Below are positions 28,740 through 38,043 of a stretch of DNA of 64,000 nt, piece by piece. Made by a program: the position numbers and the translations under genes. The DNA is from Neorhizobium galegae bv. orientalis str. HAMBI 540 (GTDB lineage Bacteria; Pseudomonadota; Alphaproteobacteria; Rhizobiales; Rhizobiaceae): the NCBI RefSeq assembly GCF_000731315.1, contig NZ_HG938354.1, forward strand, positions 1,178,001-1,242,000. The letters run 5' to 3'. Under the pieces are notes generated by a model that was not told where the DNA came from, did not search any database, and was given only the letters and a program-made list of their open reading frames with translations. Numbering within the stretch: position 1 is the stretch's first letter; every line of letters starts with the position of its first letter.

Positions 28740-30135
28740 TCGGGCCACCATGAATGAGCGCGCGACGCTGGGCCAGATTTGGTCGGAAACCGACCGTCTT
28801 GGTTTCTTCGGCAAACTGCCGAGCCATGGCGATTTCGTTTCGATCGGTCTCGGGCGAAAACTGCAGGCCGCGCTGGATGCCTGGTTGCAATCCAGCCTCC
28901 ACGCCATCCAGGCAGAGTTCGGCAATCAATGGGAACGCCGTTTCAGATCCATGCCGTCCTGGCGTTTCATCGTCGATAGGGACCTTTGGGGACCGGCAAC
29001 CGTTGCCGGTGTCATCGTCCCGAGCCTCGACCGCGTCGGCCGCAGCTTTCCTCTTGTCCTTGCAGCCCAGCTTCAGGGGTTTTCCGGAGATCCGCGCAGC
29101 CTTTGTCTCGATGATACATGGTTCATCGCAACCGAAGGCCTGGCCGAGACGTCAGCCCGCCACGATTTCAACATCGACACCTTCACGACGGACCTGAAGC
29201 GGCTGAGGCCGCCACGACCCGGTCAATTCGACGGCGGGGTGGAGCAAAGCAGCCCGACGCCGCCTGGAACGCTCTGGTGGCGGATGGATCCGGACGACCG
29301 GCGGATGAAGGGGTTCCGCGTCGGTGGCGCTCCCGGTCCATTGGATTTCCTGAAGCTCCTTCCCGAAGGCGACGCCAAGGAGGCCGGACAACCCGGTTCC
29401 GGCCTCCGCCAACAACCGGCGGTGGCTGAACCGAAGCCAGCGCCTGCCGAAGCACCCGGCAGCCTGAAGCTCTTCTACAGCTATGCCAGCCACCCCGGAA
29501 CCCGCCTGTCTCTCAACGCCGACAGCATCTTCATCTCGGCAACGCCGTCAATATTCGCGATCGCAGACGGCGTCGGCGATGGCAGCGTTGCCCTCGAAGC
29601 CAGCAGGATCGCCATCGACATGCTGAGCCGGGCGGCGCCCCAGGAAACGATCGAGGCTCTTGTTCAGGAACTCAAGGGAAAACTGGGCAAGGCCCACGGA
29701 GTGCTGCAATCCGGCCATCTGACGGCAGACCGCTCCGTGCCCTCGGCCAGCATCGTCATTCTGGCATCTCTGCATGAAAGTTATTCGATTCTGTGGGCAG
29801 GAGATGCCCGGTCTTATCTGCTGCGCGACGGCATGATGCGTTGCCTCACGCGTGACCACGCCGAAATCGGCCTGAGGCGCTCGCTTGCCCGCGGGATCGG
29901 CCTGAAGGGCCAACTGGTGCCCGAGGTGGTTTCCGACCGGCTGCGGCCCGGGGACCGGCTCCTGCTCTGCAGCAATCCGCTGCCCCGCATCCTGTCTGAA
30001 CGCGCCATTGCGGAAATCCTGCTAGCGATGGAACTCGACGAGGTTTCCGCCGTACTGACGCAGGAAGCCCTGATCGCAAATTGCCGGGAAAACCTGACCG
30101 TCATGGTGATTGACGTGAAGGCCGATCGTGGCTGA
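28711..30135 (+). CDS. tagF-pppA: TagF-PppA fusion (T6SS repressor plus PP2C phosphatase)
   Basis: The 474-residue protein joins two regulators. The N-terminal TagF/ImpM domain (about 20-200) has GFFGKLPSHGDFVSIG, PSWRFIVDRDLWGP and GVIVPSLDRVGRSFPLVLA. After a proline-rich linker, a PP2C phosphatase domain (about 255-470) has IFAIADGVGDGS, ILWAGDARSYLLRDG and RENLTVMVIDV. PppA removes the phosphate added by PpkA, while TagF represses secretion independently; fused forms are known in Agrobacterium. The start at 28711 lies inside tssM with GGAGG 6 bp upstream; ATG 28750 is an alternative without a clear ribosome site. Confidence 0.93.
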   Translation: MPSLVQRNSDRATMNERATLGQIWSETDRLGFFGKLPSHGDFVSIGLGRKLQAALDAWLQSSLHAIQAEFGNQWERRFRSMPSWRFIVDRDLWGPATVAGVIVPSLDRVGRSFPLVLAAQLQGFSGDPRSLCLDDTWFIATEGLAETSARHDFNIDTFTTDLKRLRPPRPGQFDGGVEQSSPTPPGTLWWRMDPDDRRMKGFRVGGAPGPLDFLKLLPEGDAKEAGQPGSGLRQQPAVAEPKPAPAEAPGSLKLFYSYASHPGTRLSLNADSIFISATPSIFAIADGVGDGSVALEASRIAIDMLSRAAPQETIEALVQELKGKLGKAHGVLQSGHLTADRSVPSASIVILASLHESYSILWAGDARSYLLRDGMMRCLTRDHAEIGLRRSLARGIGLKGQLVPEVVSDRLRPGDRLLLCSNPLPRILSERAIAEILLAMELDEVSAVLTQEALIANCRENLTVMVIDVKADRG

Positions 30136-31051
30136 TCATCTCGAGGATACGGATTTTGAGGAGGTTGCACGCAATTTTGCAGCGCTCTGGCACGCTCTTA
30201 CCGTGGCCGGGGACGGCGACCCGGAAAAGCACCGTTCTCTGATCAATCAGGTCCGCGACGCCCTGGACCGGGGCGAACACCGCCTTGCCGGTCACGACCC
30301 GACGATCATCGCCAATACGTTCATACTTGAAGCCCTGGTCCACGAGGGGGCGACGACACGGATCTATCGTGCGCGCCATCGCGACCTCTTGAGCCTGCAC
30401 GCGGTCAAGACACTCCGCCCCGACCAGGCGGGCGACCCCGTTGCGCGAAAACTGCTGCTAAACGAGGCGAGGATCGGAGGCGCGATCCGCCATCCGAACG
30501 TGGCTGCGACGGAGACGCTTCTGCGGTTCGCCGACGGCCGCCCGGCTCTGGTCCTCGAATGGATCGACCGCAGCCTTGAAGACATTGTCCAGGAGACATC
30601 GCTTGGGGTCGGCGATATCATGCACGTGATCGCTGCCATCTTGAGAGGGTTAGAGGCGATCCACGCGGCCGGCTACGTCCATGGCGATCTGTCGCTCTCC
30701 AACATCCGTAGTATGGACAACGACCTCTCGCGGCTGAAGATCGGCGATTTCGGCATCGCGCTCGAAACGGGGCACTGTCATCGGGATCTCGACATCGCCT
30801 TTGCCGGCCGCCCCCGGTTTGCGCCCCCGGAACAACTGGCAGGACAGGCGCTCGACGGCCGTTCGGATCTCCATGCTGCAGGCCTTATCCTGTCGAAACT
30901 CCTCGATCATTGTCGAGAGACCGGCGCGACCGTTAAGCGCTTGCGTCAACTCGCCACGGAACTCGCGCGGCCGGAACCGCAGGAGAGACCTGAAAACGCG
31001 AAAGCCGCCCTGCATCTGCTGGACGGCCTTGGCAAAGACATACCGCGTTAG
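30128..31051 (+). CDS. ppkA: T6SS serine/threonine kinase PpkA
   Basis: A 307-residue Hanks-type kinase. After a ~65-residue N-terminal region come the catalytic Lys in LHAVKTL, Glu in NEARIGGAIRHPN, the catalytic loop YVHGDLSLSNI (HGD in place of HRD), DFG in IGDFGIAL and a PPEQLAG segment. No membrane helix or sensor domain is visible, unlike the larger PpkA of Pseudomonas. It should phosphorylate TssL to allow Fha binding and secretion. A GTG start overlaps tagF-pppA by 8 bp. The gene ends 2 bp from the convergent export-protein gene. Confidence 0.92.
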   Translation: MADHLEDTDFEEVARNFAALWHALTVAGDGDPEKHRSLINQVRDALDRGEHRLAGHDPTIIANTFILEALVHEGATTRIYRARHRDLLSLHAVKTLRPDQAGDPVARKLLLNEARIGGAIRHPNVAATETLLRFADGRPALVLEWIDRSLEDIVQETSLGVGDIMHVIAAILRGLEAIHAAGYVHGDLSLSNIRSMDNDLSRLKIGDFGIALETGHCHRDLDIAFAGRPRFAPPEQLAGQALDGRSDLHAAGLILSKLLDHCRETGATVKRLRQLATELARPEPQERPENAKAALHLLDGLGKDIPR

Positions 31052-31053
31052 GA

Positions 31054-32190
31054 TCAGTTGCTGCCGGGCAGCGGAGCGGCGGCCGTCGGCGCGCTCTTTT
31101 GATAGATCGTGAAGAGCTTTGCGAAGTCCACGAGACCCGAATTGCTGGCATAGAGAATGTCGCCGTCCGCCATCTTGAACCGCTGCATCAGCGACAGGTT
31201 GGCGACATCCTTCATGTCGACGCGGTAGATCGCCGGCTTGGTCGTCATGACCGCGGTGCCGGGGTTCTTGGCAGCATTTGCCGCCGCAACCTGGCTGTAG
31301 ACCGGCTGGTTGCGCACCACATAGAAATTGCTGGCGTCGGCCCGGTCGTCGAGCAACCCACCCGCACGGCTGAATGCCTGCATGAGAGTGAGCTTGCCTG
31401 GCTCGAATTCGAATTCGCCAACGCTCTTGAACGCGCCGAAGGCCGTAAACGACGGCGCATCCTTACCGATATAGACCTGGTCTTCCGGCAAGAGGTAGAT
31501 GTTCTGGCGATCCTCGTTGATCACCCGCTCGAGCGGCGCGCTGGCCTTCTGCTTGCCGCGAATGACGGTCACCGTAGCGGCGGTCGGCGCCGAGGAGGCC
31601 CCGCCTGCGAGCGCGACGGCGTCGAGGACGCGCTCCTTGCGCGCGGTAAGCGGGAAACGGCCGGCCGCACGGACATCGCCATTGACCGTAAAGCCGGTCG
31701 TTGGCTTGTCGACGACGGAAACCACTGCCTGCGGGTTGACCGCCGAACCCTTCAGACCGGATGCGATCCGCGCCTGCAGCGCCTCCGGCGAGGATTCCAG
31801 CACACGCTGTTTTCCGACAAAGGGCAAGGTCACGGTGCCGGCGGAATCCACGGTGAAGCGTCCCAGGTTCAGCGTCTTGCTCTGGGTCGAGGAGAACATG
31901 CCTTCCTCGCCGGTATCAAGGATGGTGACCTCTATGACGTCGCCGCGGCGCAGCCGGCTATCCGCAAATCCCGTGGAGCGCAGGACACTGAGGCCTGGAT
32001 CGGCTGCGGAATAGCCAAGCGGAGCAACGTTGAACGGCTCCATCGGCGCATTCGCCAGCCGCACCACCGGGATCTTCTGCCCAGTCTGGGGATCCGTCGC
32101 GTCATAGAACCTCCCGGCTGCCGGGCCGTCCGACGGTGCGGCACAGGCACTGAGAACCGCAACATAGACGCAAGGGGCAAGCTTCCGCAT
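31054..32190 (-). CDS. Wza-like polysaccharide export outer-membrane lipoprotein
   Basis: The 378-residue protein starts MRKLAPCVYVAVLSACAAPS; LSAC is a lipobox, so it should be an outer-membrane lipoprotein. The polysaccharide export (Poly_export) domain spans about 80-180 (LRRGDVIEVTILDTGEEGMF, then GRFTVDSAGTVTLPFVGK), followed by SLBB-like repeats (FTVNGDVRAAGRFPLTARKE, ALAGGASSAPT, LMQAFSRAGGLLDDRADAS). Such proteins form the outer gate for capsule or exopolysaccharide export, but no glycosyltransferase or Wzc partner is nearby. ATG 32190 has AAAGGA 7 bp upstream; the frame's longer start at 32226 is unsupported. It is transcribed towards ppkA. Confidence 0.88.
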   Translation of the reverse strand: MRKLAPCVYVAVLSACAAPSDGPAAGRFYDATDPQTGQKIPVVRLANAPMEPFNVAPLGYSAADPGLSVLRSTGFADSRLRRGDVIEVTILDTGEEGMFSSTQSKTLNLGRFTVDSAGTVTLPFVGKQRVLESSPEALQARIASGLKGSAVNPQAVVSVVDKPTTGFTVNGDVRAAGRFPLTARKERVLDAVALAGGASSAPTAATVTVIRGKQKASAPLERVINEDRQNIYLLPEDQVYIGKDAPSFTAFGAFKSVGEFEFEPGKLTLMQAFSRAGGLLDDRADASNFYVVRNQPVYSQVAAANAAKNPGTAVMTTKPAIYRVDMKDVANLSLMQRFKMADGDILYASNSGLVDFAKLFTIYQKSAPTAAAPLPGSN

Positions 32191-32562
32191 CCCGTATCCT
32201 TTGGAAAAGCCTCGTTTCCTTGACAAGTATCAAGTCGATGCATCACGGCAATATGGCCCGAGCACAAAAAAGCCATTATGACAGCTTGGAGGCGAGCACG
32301 TGTGGTTGATATGCAACTCTACCCGGCCGTTGGCCTGTGTAGCCCAAAGCGGGTTCGGCATTTATAGCGAGCAGATGTTGATTTCGCGCCCGCTCCAGCG
32401 CGGGATTTTGCGGCAGGTTGCATCCTGATTCGCCATAAGGTGCCCACATCTTCCCCTCTGCCAAAAAGCGAAAGACCCTCGGTGAACCGAGATCACAATG
32501 CCGAGCGGGAACGACCCAATCTGACTGAGGACATGACCTCGACTCGGCCAGATTGGATGAAC
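32191..32562. other. Intergenic stretch without a recognised gene
   Basis: This 372-bp gap separates the export lipoprotein from the LuxR regulator, both leftward. A 96-codon frame (32276-32566, minus) is open but shows no family resemblance and no convincing ribosome site. The promoter of the lipoprotein gene should lie at its left part. Nothing else is seen. Confidence 0.5.
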
Positions 32563-33153
32563 TCATCCTTGCCGTTTATGACCTGCCGTAAACCAGGCTA
32601 CCAGCTCCGCCGAATTGCGTACGCCTACGGCTTGCATAAGCCGCGCGCGATGAGATTCGATGGTCCGTTTCGAAAGTCCGAGCTCGTCAGCGATCATTGC
32701 GTTACTCTTTCCCTGGGCAACCAGGGTGATGATCTGGTGCTGCCGGTCGGTAAAGGTAGGATCGGAGCTTTTGATCGGCCGGTTGATCGCTTGGAAACAA
32801 TAGAGTGCTTCGGCAAACGGATCGGCCAAATGGTGGCTCCGGCCGTTCACCCTGCACCAGAAGCGTCCGCCATCCCCCCTCGTCATGATCCGCTCGTCAT
32901 AAAAGACCTGCCCGGCAGGCAGATGACTGCGCCACAAATGACCAATGCGGACAAAGTCTGCGATCTTCGGATAGAGCCGCGCAAAACTGGTGTCCAGGAT
33001 CTCTTCGCGGCGAAGCCCAAAAAGCGTCGCGAATTCGACGTTACAATCGCGAATAATGCGATGCCTTGCATAAACCATCGGCACCGGCATATCGGCCAGC
33101 AGAAAGCGATGGCTCTGATCCGGATCCGGGATTGATGCTGGAGCGTCAGACAT
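32563..33153 (-). CDS. PAS-LuxR transcriptional regulator
   Basis: The 196-residue protein has a PAS domain at about 15-125 (ADMPVPMVYARHRIIRDCN, then LFGLRREEILDTSFARLYP) and a LuxR/GerE helix-turn-helix at about 135-190 (FTDRQHQIITLVAQGKSNA, GLSKRTIESHRARLMQAVGV). It has no receiver domain, so the PAS domain probably senses a small ligand. It is divergent, across 77 bp, from the two CoA-transferase genes and is their likely regulator; that link is inferred from position. Confidence 0.88.
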   Translation of the reverse strand: MSDAPASIPDPDQSHRFLLADMPVPMVYARHRIIRDCNVEFATLFGLRREEILDTSFARLYPKIADFVRIGHLWRSHLPAGQVFYDERIMTRGDGGRFWCRVNGRSHHLADPFAEALYCFQAINRPIKSSDPTFTDRQHQIITLVAQGKSNAMIADELGLSKRTIESHRARLMQAVGVRNSAELVAWFTAGHKRQG

Positions 33154-33230
33154 GCAGTATAAATACGGCTAGTCGCCGAGGCCGTTCAAGCCTTAGTTTC
33201 GTACGAGCGTAATTTCGTGGGAGGGTCGGG

Positions 33231-33944
33231 ATGCGAAAGACAGTATCGAGCGCCACTGAGGCGCTGGCAGGCGTATTGAAGGACGGCATGGTGATCATGT
33301 CGGGAGGCTTCGGGCTTTGCGGAATACCGGAAACGCTGATCGAGGCCGTCAAGCTGTCCGGCGTAAAGGACCTCACGGTCATCTCGAACAATGCTGGCGT
33401 CGATGGAATAGGCCTCGGCTTGTTGCTGGAAACGCGCCAGATTCGGAAAATGATCTCGTCCTATGTCGGGGAGAACAAGCTCTTCGCCCAACAGTTTCTG
33501 TCCGGCGAACTCGAGCTCGAGTTTAATCCGCAGGGTACGCTTGCCGAACGGATACGCGCAGGCGGCGCAGGCATTCCGGCCTTCTTCACAAAGACGGGCG
33601 TCGGTACGATCATTTCGGAGGGCAAGGAGATTCGGGAGTTCGGCGGCGACCAATATGTCATGGAAATGGCGCTGACCGCGGACGTATCGCTTGTCCATGC
33701 CTGGAAGGGCGACACCGAAGGCAATCTCGTCTATCGCAAGACGGCCCGGAACTTCAATCCGATGATGGCGACCGCGGCCAAGTTCACAGTCGCCGAGGTC
33801 GAACTTCTCGTCGACGTCGGCCAGATCGACGCTGACCATATCCATACGCCGGGCATCTTCGTCTCGAAAATTCTCCATGTTCCCGATGCGAAGAAACATA
33901 TCGAACAGCGGACCGTGAGATCCGTACAGACGGAGGCGATGTAA
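33231..33944 (+). CDS. scoA: 3-oxoacid CoA-transferase subunit A
   Basis: A 237-residue family I CoA-transferase alpha subunit. It has the [16 protein letters not shown]oA-binding pattern near the N-terminus, then [35 protein letters not shown] and the closing [12 protein letters not shown]. It moves CoA from succinyl-CoA to acetoacetate (or, if it is PcaI, to 3-oxoadipate). The sequence is closer in pattern to the SCOT type, and no aromatic-pathway genes are nearby. GGGAGG stands 6 bp before the ATG. It overlaps subunit B by one base (TAATG). Confidence 0.88.
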   Translation: MRKTVSSATEALAGVLKDGMVIMSGGFGLCGIPETLIEAVKLSGVKDLTVISNNAGVDGIGLGLLLETRQIRKMISSYVGENKLFAQQFLSGELELEFNPQGTLAERIRAGGAGIPAFFTKTGVGTIISEGKEIREFGGDQYVMEMALTADVSLVHAWKGDTEGNLVYRKTARNFNPMMATAAKFTVAEVELLVDVGQIDADHIHTPGIFVSKILHVPDAKKHIEQRTVRSVQTEAM

Positions 33945-34585
33945 TGGCTTGGACACGCGACCAGATGGCCGCGCGCGCAGCGCGCGAGCTTCAGGACGGC
34001 TTCTACGTCAACCTTGGCATCGGCATCCCGACGCTGGTGGCCAACCACATTCCCGACGGGATCAATGTCGTGCTGCAGAGCGAAAACGGCATGCTCGGCA
34101 TCGGCCCTTTCCCGTTCGACAATGAAGTCGACGCCGACCTCATCAATGCCGGCAAGCAGACCGTCAGCGAACTGCCGATGACGAGCTTCTTTTCGTCGGC
34201 CGACAGTTTCGCGATGATCCGCGGCGGTCACATCGACCTGTCGATCCTCGGCGCCATGCAGGTGGCCAGCAACGGTGACCTCGCGAACTGGATGATTCCG
34301 GGCAAGATGGCCAAGGGCATGGGCGGCGCGATGGACCTCGTCGCCGGCGTCAAACGTGTCGTGGTACTGATGGAGCACGAGGCCAAGGGCGAGTCGAAGC
34401 TTTTGCCGGAATGCGATCTTCCGCTGACGGGCAAGCGCGTCGTGGATCTCGTCATCACCGACCTCGGCGTTTTCACGATCGCAAGGACGGGCGCTCCGGA
34501 AATGGTACTGATCGAAATGGCAGAGGGAGTGTCCCTTGAAGAAATCAAGGCAAAGACCAGAGCTGGCTTCAGGGTCGGCCTTTGA
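33944..34585 (+). CDS. scoB: 3-oxoacid CoA-transferase subunit B
   Basis: The 213-residue beta subunit carries the catalytic glutamate in the [12 protein letters not shown] motif and [20 protein letters not shown] near the N-terminus, then [20 protein letters not shown] and [19 protein letters not shown]. Together with ScoA it allows ketone bodies released from polyhydroxybutyrate to be used. It begins one base inside scoA's stop. Gene debris follows its stop. Confidence 0.9.
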   Translation: MAWTRDQMAARAARELQDGFYVNLGIGIPTLVANHIPDGINVVLQSENGMLGIGPFPFDNEVDADLINAGKQTVSELPMTSFFSSADSFAMIRGGHIDLSILGAMQVASNGDLANWMIPGKMAKGMGGAMDLVAGVKRVVVLMEHEAKGESKLLPECDLPLTGKRVVDLVITDLGVFTIARTGAPEMVLIEMAEGVSLEEIKAKTRAGFRVGL

Positions 34586-34706
34586 TCGGCGCATGGGGCG
34601 ATACATCCCGCAACGTGATCGCCTCACGCTGGAGCTGATCTCTCCCTGATCTGCGACAAAACGATCGAAACGCCGGTGAGCTTCACGCTGTAGCGGGCGG
34701 GCACGA

Positions 34707-34874
34707 TCATCTGAGGCGCTGCTCGGTCTCGGCGTCGCATAGATGGAGACTGCTTGCGGCAAACGTCAGCCGGATGATGGTCTCGCCTGCCATCACCACG
34801 CTCCTGCCATTCAAGGCAATGACAATCTCAGGCGCGGTGGCGGTGGTGATGAACGTTGCCTGACGAGAAGTCAT
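34707..34874 (-). pseudogene. C-terminal remnant of a sugar ABC transporter ATPase
   Basis: About 55 codons on the minus strand end in a TGA at 34707. The translation, with ALNGRSVVMAGETIIRLTF and SSLHLCDAETEQRLR, matches the TOBE-domain tail of MalK/UgpC-type ATPases. All upstream domains are missing. The frame stops being similar at about 34874, where an unrelated remnant on the other strand begins. Confidence 0.6.
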
Positions 34875-34879
34875 AAACA

Positions 34880-35074
34880 GTGGTGATCGTGCTGCACTAC
34901 ATCAACCAGGCCGGTTCTCACGCTGACAGGATCGTCGCCTTGAAGGGCGGGCAGGTCGTCGCCAACGGGACGCCAATGGAGATCCTTACGCTCCCGACCC
35001 TTCTCGGCATATTTGGATTCGAGATGCGGGTCGAGATGATCGACGGATACCCGACCTTGCTGCACTTCCGGTGA
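34880..35074 (+). pseudogene. C-terminal remnant of an iron-siderophore ABC ATPase
   Basis: 64 codons read HYINQAGSHADRIVALKGGQ, then ANGTPMEILTLPTLLGIFG and MIDGYPTLLHFR, the end of a FecE/FhuC-type siderophore transporter ATPase (from the switch-histidine region onward). The P-loop and signature motif are absent. It lies 5 bp from the sugar-ATPase tail on the opposite strand, so the junction marks a recombination scar. Confidence 0.65.
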
Positions 35075-35487
35075 AATCTTGCAACGAGACGTAGCTGACG
35101 AAGGCCGTGAAATGCTGGACGCCGTACGGGCCGAGGAGAATTCCGATGAAGTTGCGGCCACGCAGAGATCAGATCAGCTGATTGAAGACGATCAAATGGG
35201 CGCTCTATGGCAGAATTGGCCCGGAGCATGGTAGCAGAACGCATGCTACCGCTCAATTGACAGGGTCACCACACAAAGTGAGGAAGGCCCGTTAACTTTA
35301 CGATGTCCAACAGGGCCCTGCCGAGGAATAGGGATTCTGCGCAGGTTAATGTTTTTATAAGTCGCCGCCAGTAAGGTTACCGGATATCGTAACCTGCGAG
35401 CGAGTTGATCGTTCCTTACGAGCGTGCGGTGGATCAATGTTGACGCATTCCCGGTTCCAACTTCCATCAGAGTAGATCGGTTTCTGA
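35075..35487. other. Debris and upstream region of the diguanylate cyclase gene
   Basis: This 413-bp stretch has no intact gene. On the minus strand around 35091-35160 a short frame (GRNFIGILLGPYGVQHF) looks like a membrane-protein fragment, but I cannot assign it. The right part should hold the promoter of the gene at 35488; no convincing site was found. Confidence 0.4.
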
Positions 35488-37599
35488 GTGACCCACGTCC
35501 TCCAAAATGAAATCGAAACTCATCGTAGCGTGAGACTGTGGGCCGAGCTCGAGCATCGGACCAGAGTCACGCCCGCAATGCTTCATTCGATCAACAAGGA
35601 GGGACGATTGATCTCCGTGAGCGACGCCTGGCTATCGAAGCTCGGTTATGCCCGCGACGAGGTTATCGGGAGGCGGTCATCCGAGTTCCTGACTCCGGAA
35701 TCGCGGGAATATGCGATCACGGATGTGTTGCCCGGTTTTTTTCGGACCGGTCGCATTGATGACGTCGAATACCAGATGGTGTGTAAGGACGGACGGGTGA
35801 TCGACGTCCTGTTGTCCGCCGTTCTGGACGACAATTCCCCGGGGGTCGGTGTTTCGCTGGCTGTCATCACGGATGTGACCGCGCTCAAAACCGCCGAGCG
35901 GCAGTTGACCTTGAGCGAGGCGCGTTACCGGGAATTGGTCGAGAGCCAGTCGGAACTGGTGTCGCTCGCCAGCCCGGAGGGCGAATTGCGCTTCGTCAAT
36001 CATGCCTATGCGCGGCGCTATGGCCGGCTGCCCCACGAAATGGTGGGCAGGAGCCTTTTCGACTTCGTCCCCGAGGAGGGCCGCGCCGCAGTAGCGGAGC
36101 ACTTGAAGCAAGTATGCGGCGTCGATCGAAGCGTCGAAAACGAAAATCAGGTGGTTCTGCCAAATGGCCAAACGCGATGGATGGCTTGGACGAATAGAGC
36201 GCTCACCGACGCCGAAGGACGAGTAACGGCTATTCATTCGGTCGGTCGCGACATCGACGAACGCGTTGCTGTCGAGCGGCGCCTTCAGGAGAGCGAAGCG
36301 CGCTACCGCCTCCTGGCGGACAATTCGACCGACATGATTCTTCTTGTTGGCCGCGATGGAAAACGGACCTATTCCTCTCCAGCATGCGTAGCGCTTCTGG
36401 GCTATGAACCCGAAGAGATGCTTCAGATCCGGACCAAGGATGCGATCCATCCCGACGATATCGGCTTTCTGGCGGATCGGCAGGCCTACATCGATGATGA
36501 AGCGACGACTTTCCGCTATCGAATGCGCCACAAGGACGGCAGTTACGTTTGGGTCGAGAGCGTTTCGCGGGCAATTGCGGCCGAGCCGGGGCAATTGCCT
36601 CAGCGACTTGTCGTTGTTCGCGACATCCAACAGCGCCTGGCAGCCGAGCAGCGCCTCAAAGAAAGCGAGGCCCGCTACCGCCTGCTGGCGGACCACGGGA
36701 CGGATATGGTGTTTCAGCTCGATCTCGACCTGGTGCGCCGATATGTATCGCCGGCTTGCCGCGAAATTCTTGGCTACGCCCCGGAAGAATTGACCGGGAT
36801 AAAATCCGTCAGCATGGTGCACCCCGAGGACGCGGTGGGTGTCACGTTGGCTTTCCAATCGCTGCTGAGCGGCCATGTGGATCGCCACTCGATCATCAAT
36901 CGCTTTCGCCATCGTGACGGACATTGGATTTGGGTGGAGGCGCAACTCAAGACGCTCAAGGATCCCCAGACAGGCCAGCCCTCAGGCATTATTGGAACCC
37001 TTAGGGACATCTCGGCTCGAAAGGCCATCGAGGATCAACTGCAGGACGCCAATCGGCGCTTACAAGCGCTCGCGGAGCAGGACGGGCTGACCGGCTTGGC
37101 CAACCGGCGATCTTTCGATAACGCACTTTCACGCGAGCATGGGCGCGCGCGACGAGACAAAAAGTGCCTCGGGCTGCTCATGATCGATGTCGACTGGTTC
37201 AAATCCTTCAACGATCGTTATGGTCACCCGGCCGGCGATGAATGCTTGAAGAGGATTGGCGCGGCAATCAAAAACACAGTCTGCCGGCCTAGTGACGTCG
37301 TCGCGCGCTACGGCGGGGAAGAATTTGCCGTACTCCTGCCGGATACCGATGAAATCGGAACTGCGTCAATCGCTGAGCGGATTCGACAGGCCGTGTTCCA
37401 CTTGGCGATCGAACACGAAGCCAGTCCGAAACACGTCGCGACTATCAGTGTTGGAGCCGTCTCACTGGCTGAAGGTGGGCCGGCCGAACCTGAGGCTCTT
37501 TTGCGCAACGCCGACCAAGCACTCTACCGCGCGAAAGACAATGGTCGAAACACCGTCGTTCGTGGCTCACATCTGGCTCCCCACGGACCACCGGGATGA
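35488..37599 (+). CDS. Four-PAS diguanylate cyclase
   Basis: The 703-residue protein has four consecutive PAS domains at about 28-135, 145-265, 270-390 and 395-520, three of them preceded by a SEARYR linker helix, then a GGDEF domain at about 535-695. The active site is GGEEF (about 610) and an RPSD I-site for product inhibition stands five residues before it, so the enzyme should make cyclic di-GMP and be feedback-controlled. No membrane segments or EAL domain are present; it is a soluble sensor enzyme. The start codon is GTG at 35488 with weak upstream sequence. Its inputs are unknown; such proteins usually affect biofilm and motility. Confidence 0.9.
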   Translation: MTHVLQNEIETHRSVRLWAELEHRTRVTPAMLHSINKEGRLISVSDAWLSKLGYARDEVIGRRSSEFLTPESREYAITDVLPGFFRTGRIDDVEYQMVCKDGRVIDVLLSAVLDDNSPGVGVSLAVITDVTALKTAERQLTLSEARYRELVESQSELVSLASPEGELRFVNHAYARRYGRLPHEMVGRSLFDFVPEEGRAAVAEHLKQVCGVDRSVENENQVVLPNGQTRWMAWTNRALTDAEGRVTAIHSVGRDIDERVAVERRLQESEARYRLLADNSTDMILLVGRDGKRTYSSPACVALLGYEPEEMLQIRTKDAIHPDDIGFLADRQAYIDDEATTFRYRMRHKDGSYVWVESVSRAIAAEPGQLPQRLVVVRDIQQRLAAEQRLKESEARYRLLADHGTDMVFQLDLDLVRRYVSPACREILGYAPEELTGIKSVSMVHPEDAVGVTLAFQSLLSGHVDRHSIINRFRHRDGHWIWVEAQLKTLKDPQTGQPSGIIGTLRDISARKAIEDQLQDANRRLQALAEQDGLTGLANRRSFDNALSREHGRARRDKKCLGLLMIDVDWFKSFNDRYGHPAGDECLKRIGAAIKNTVCRPSDVVARYGGEEFAVLLPDTDEIGTASIAERIRQAVFHLAIEHEASPKHVATISVGAVSLAEGGPAEPEALLRNADQALYRAKDNGRNTVVRGSHLAPHGPPG

Positions 37600-37722
37600 G
37601 GGAATGGCCCAGATCATTTTGTAAGCAGAATAATGATCGGCCCTGCCAATAAAACTCCAAAAATGACGATCGGTTGGACATAGCTTGGCAGTAAACGCGA
37701 TTTTCCCGGCACGTTGACGCCT

Positions 37723-38031
37723 GCTATATTGGGCGCAGGATCCGCCCTCCCCGCAGGCGTTGGCGATCAGCGTCGCGGTGGTCTCCTGCGACAAGGGCAT
37801 CGTCAGCCCCACGCGTTTCGTGCTTGCCCAGAATGTCAGGGCTTTCCTGACGCCATGGGGTGTTTTGACCTGCACCCACCGGACCATGCCGATGACCTCC
37901 CGATATTTAATTTCGCGTTTGACGAGCGCCCGAAGATCATCACGACGACGCCTCGGCGCCAGTTGCAGAATGACACCGTCGCAGCGTCGGCCACGCTCGA
38001 GCGCCATCATCAAGCCGGGCTGGATGTCCTC
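37723..38031 (-). pseudogene. Truncated ChaC-like gamma-glutamylcyclotransferase
   Basis: About 103 codons match the C-terminal half of ChaC proteins: DIQPGLMMALERGRRCDGVI, then KREIKYREVIGMVRWVQVKT and an ACGEGGSCAQY motif. Family resemblance begins at 38031, immediately after an in-frame stop at 38032-38034 and only 13 bp from the end of the otnC-like gene. The N-terminal half is gone, and after QYS the expected tail is lost or frameshifted. ChaC enzymes degrade glutathione. It was probably cut when the adjoining operon was inserted. Confidence 0.6.
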
Positions 38032-38043
38032 TCACGATCTGCC

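Noticed and set aside
32276..32566. 96-codon minus-strand frame between the export lipoprotein and LuxR genes
   Set aside because: No family resemblance and no Shine-Dalgarno site; it overlaps the LuxR stop.
37567..38013. 148-codon frame considered as an intact small gene
   Set aside because: Only the first ~97 codons resemble ChaC, the N-terminal half is missing and the tail is unrelated, so it is treated as a pseudogene fragment.
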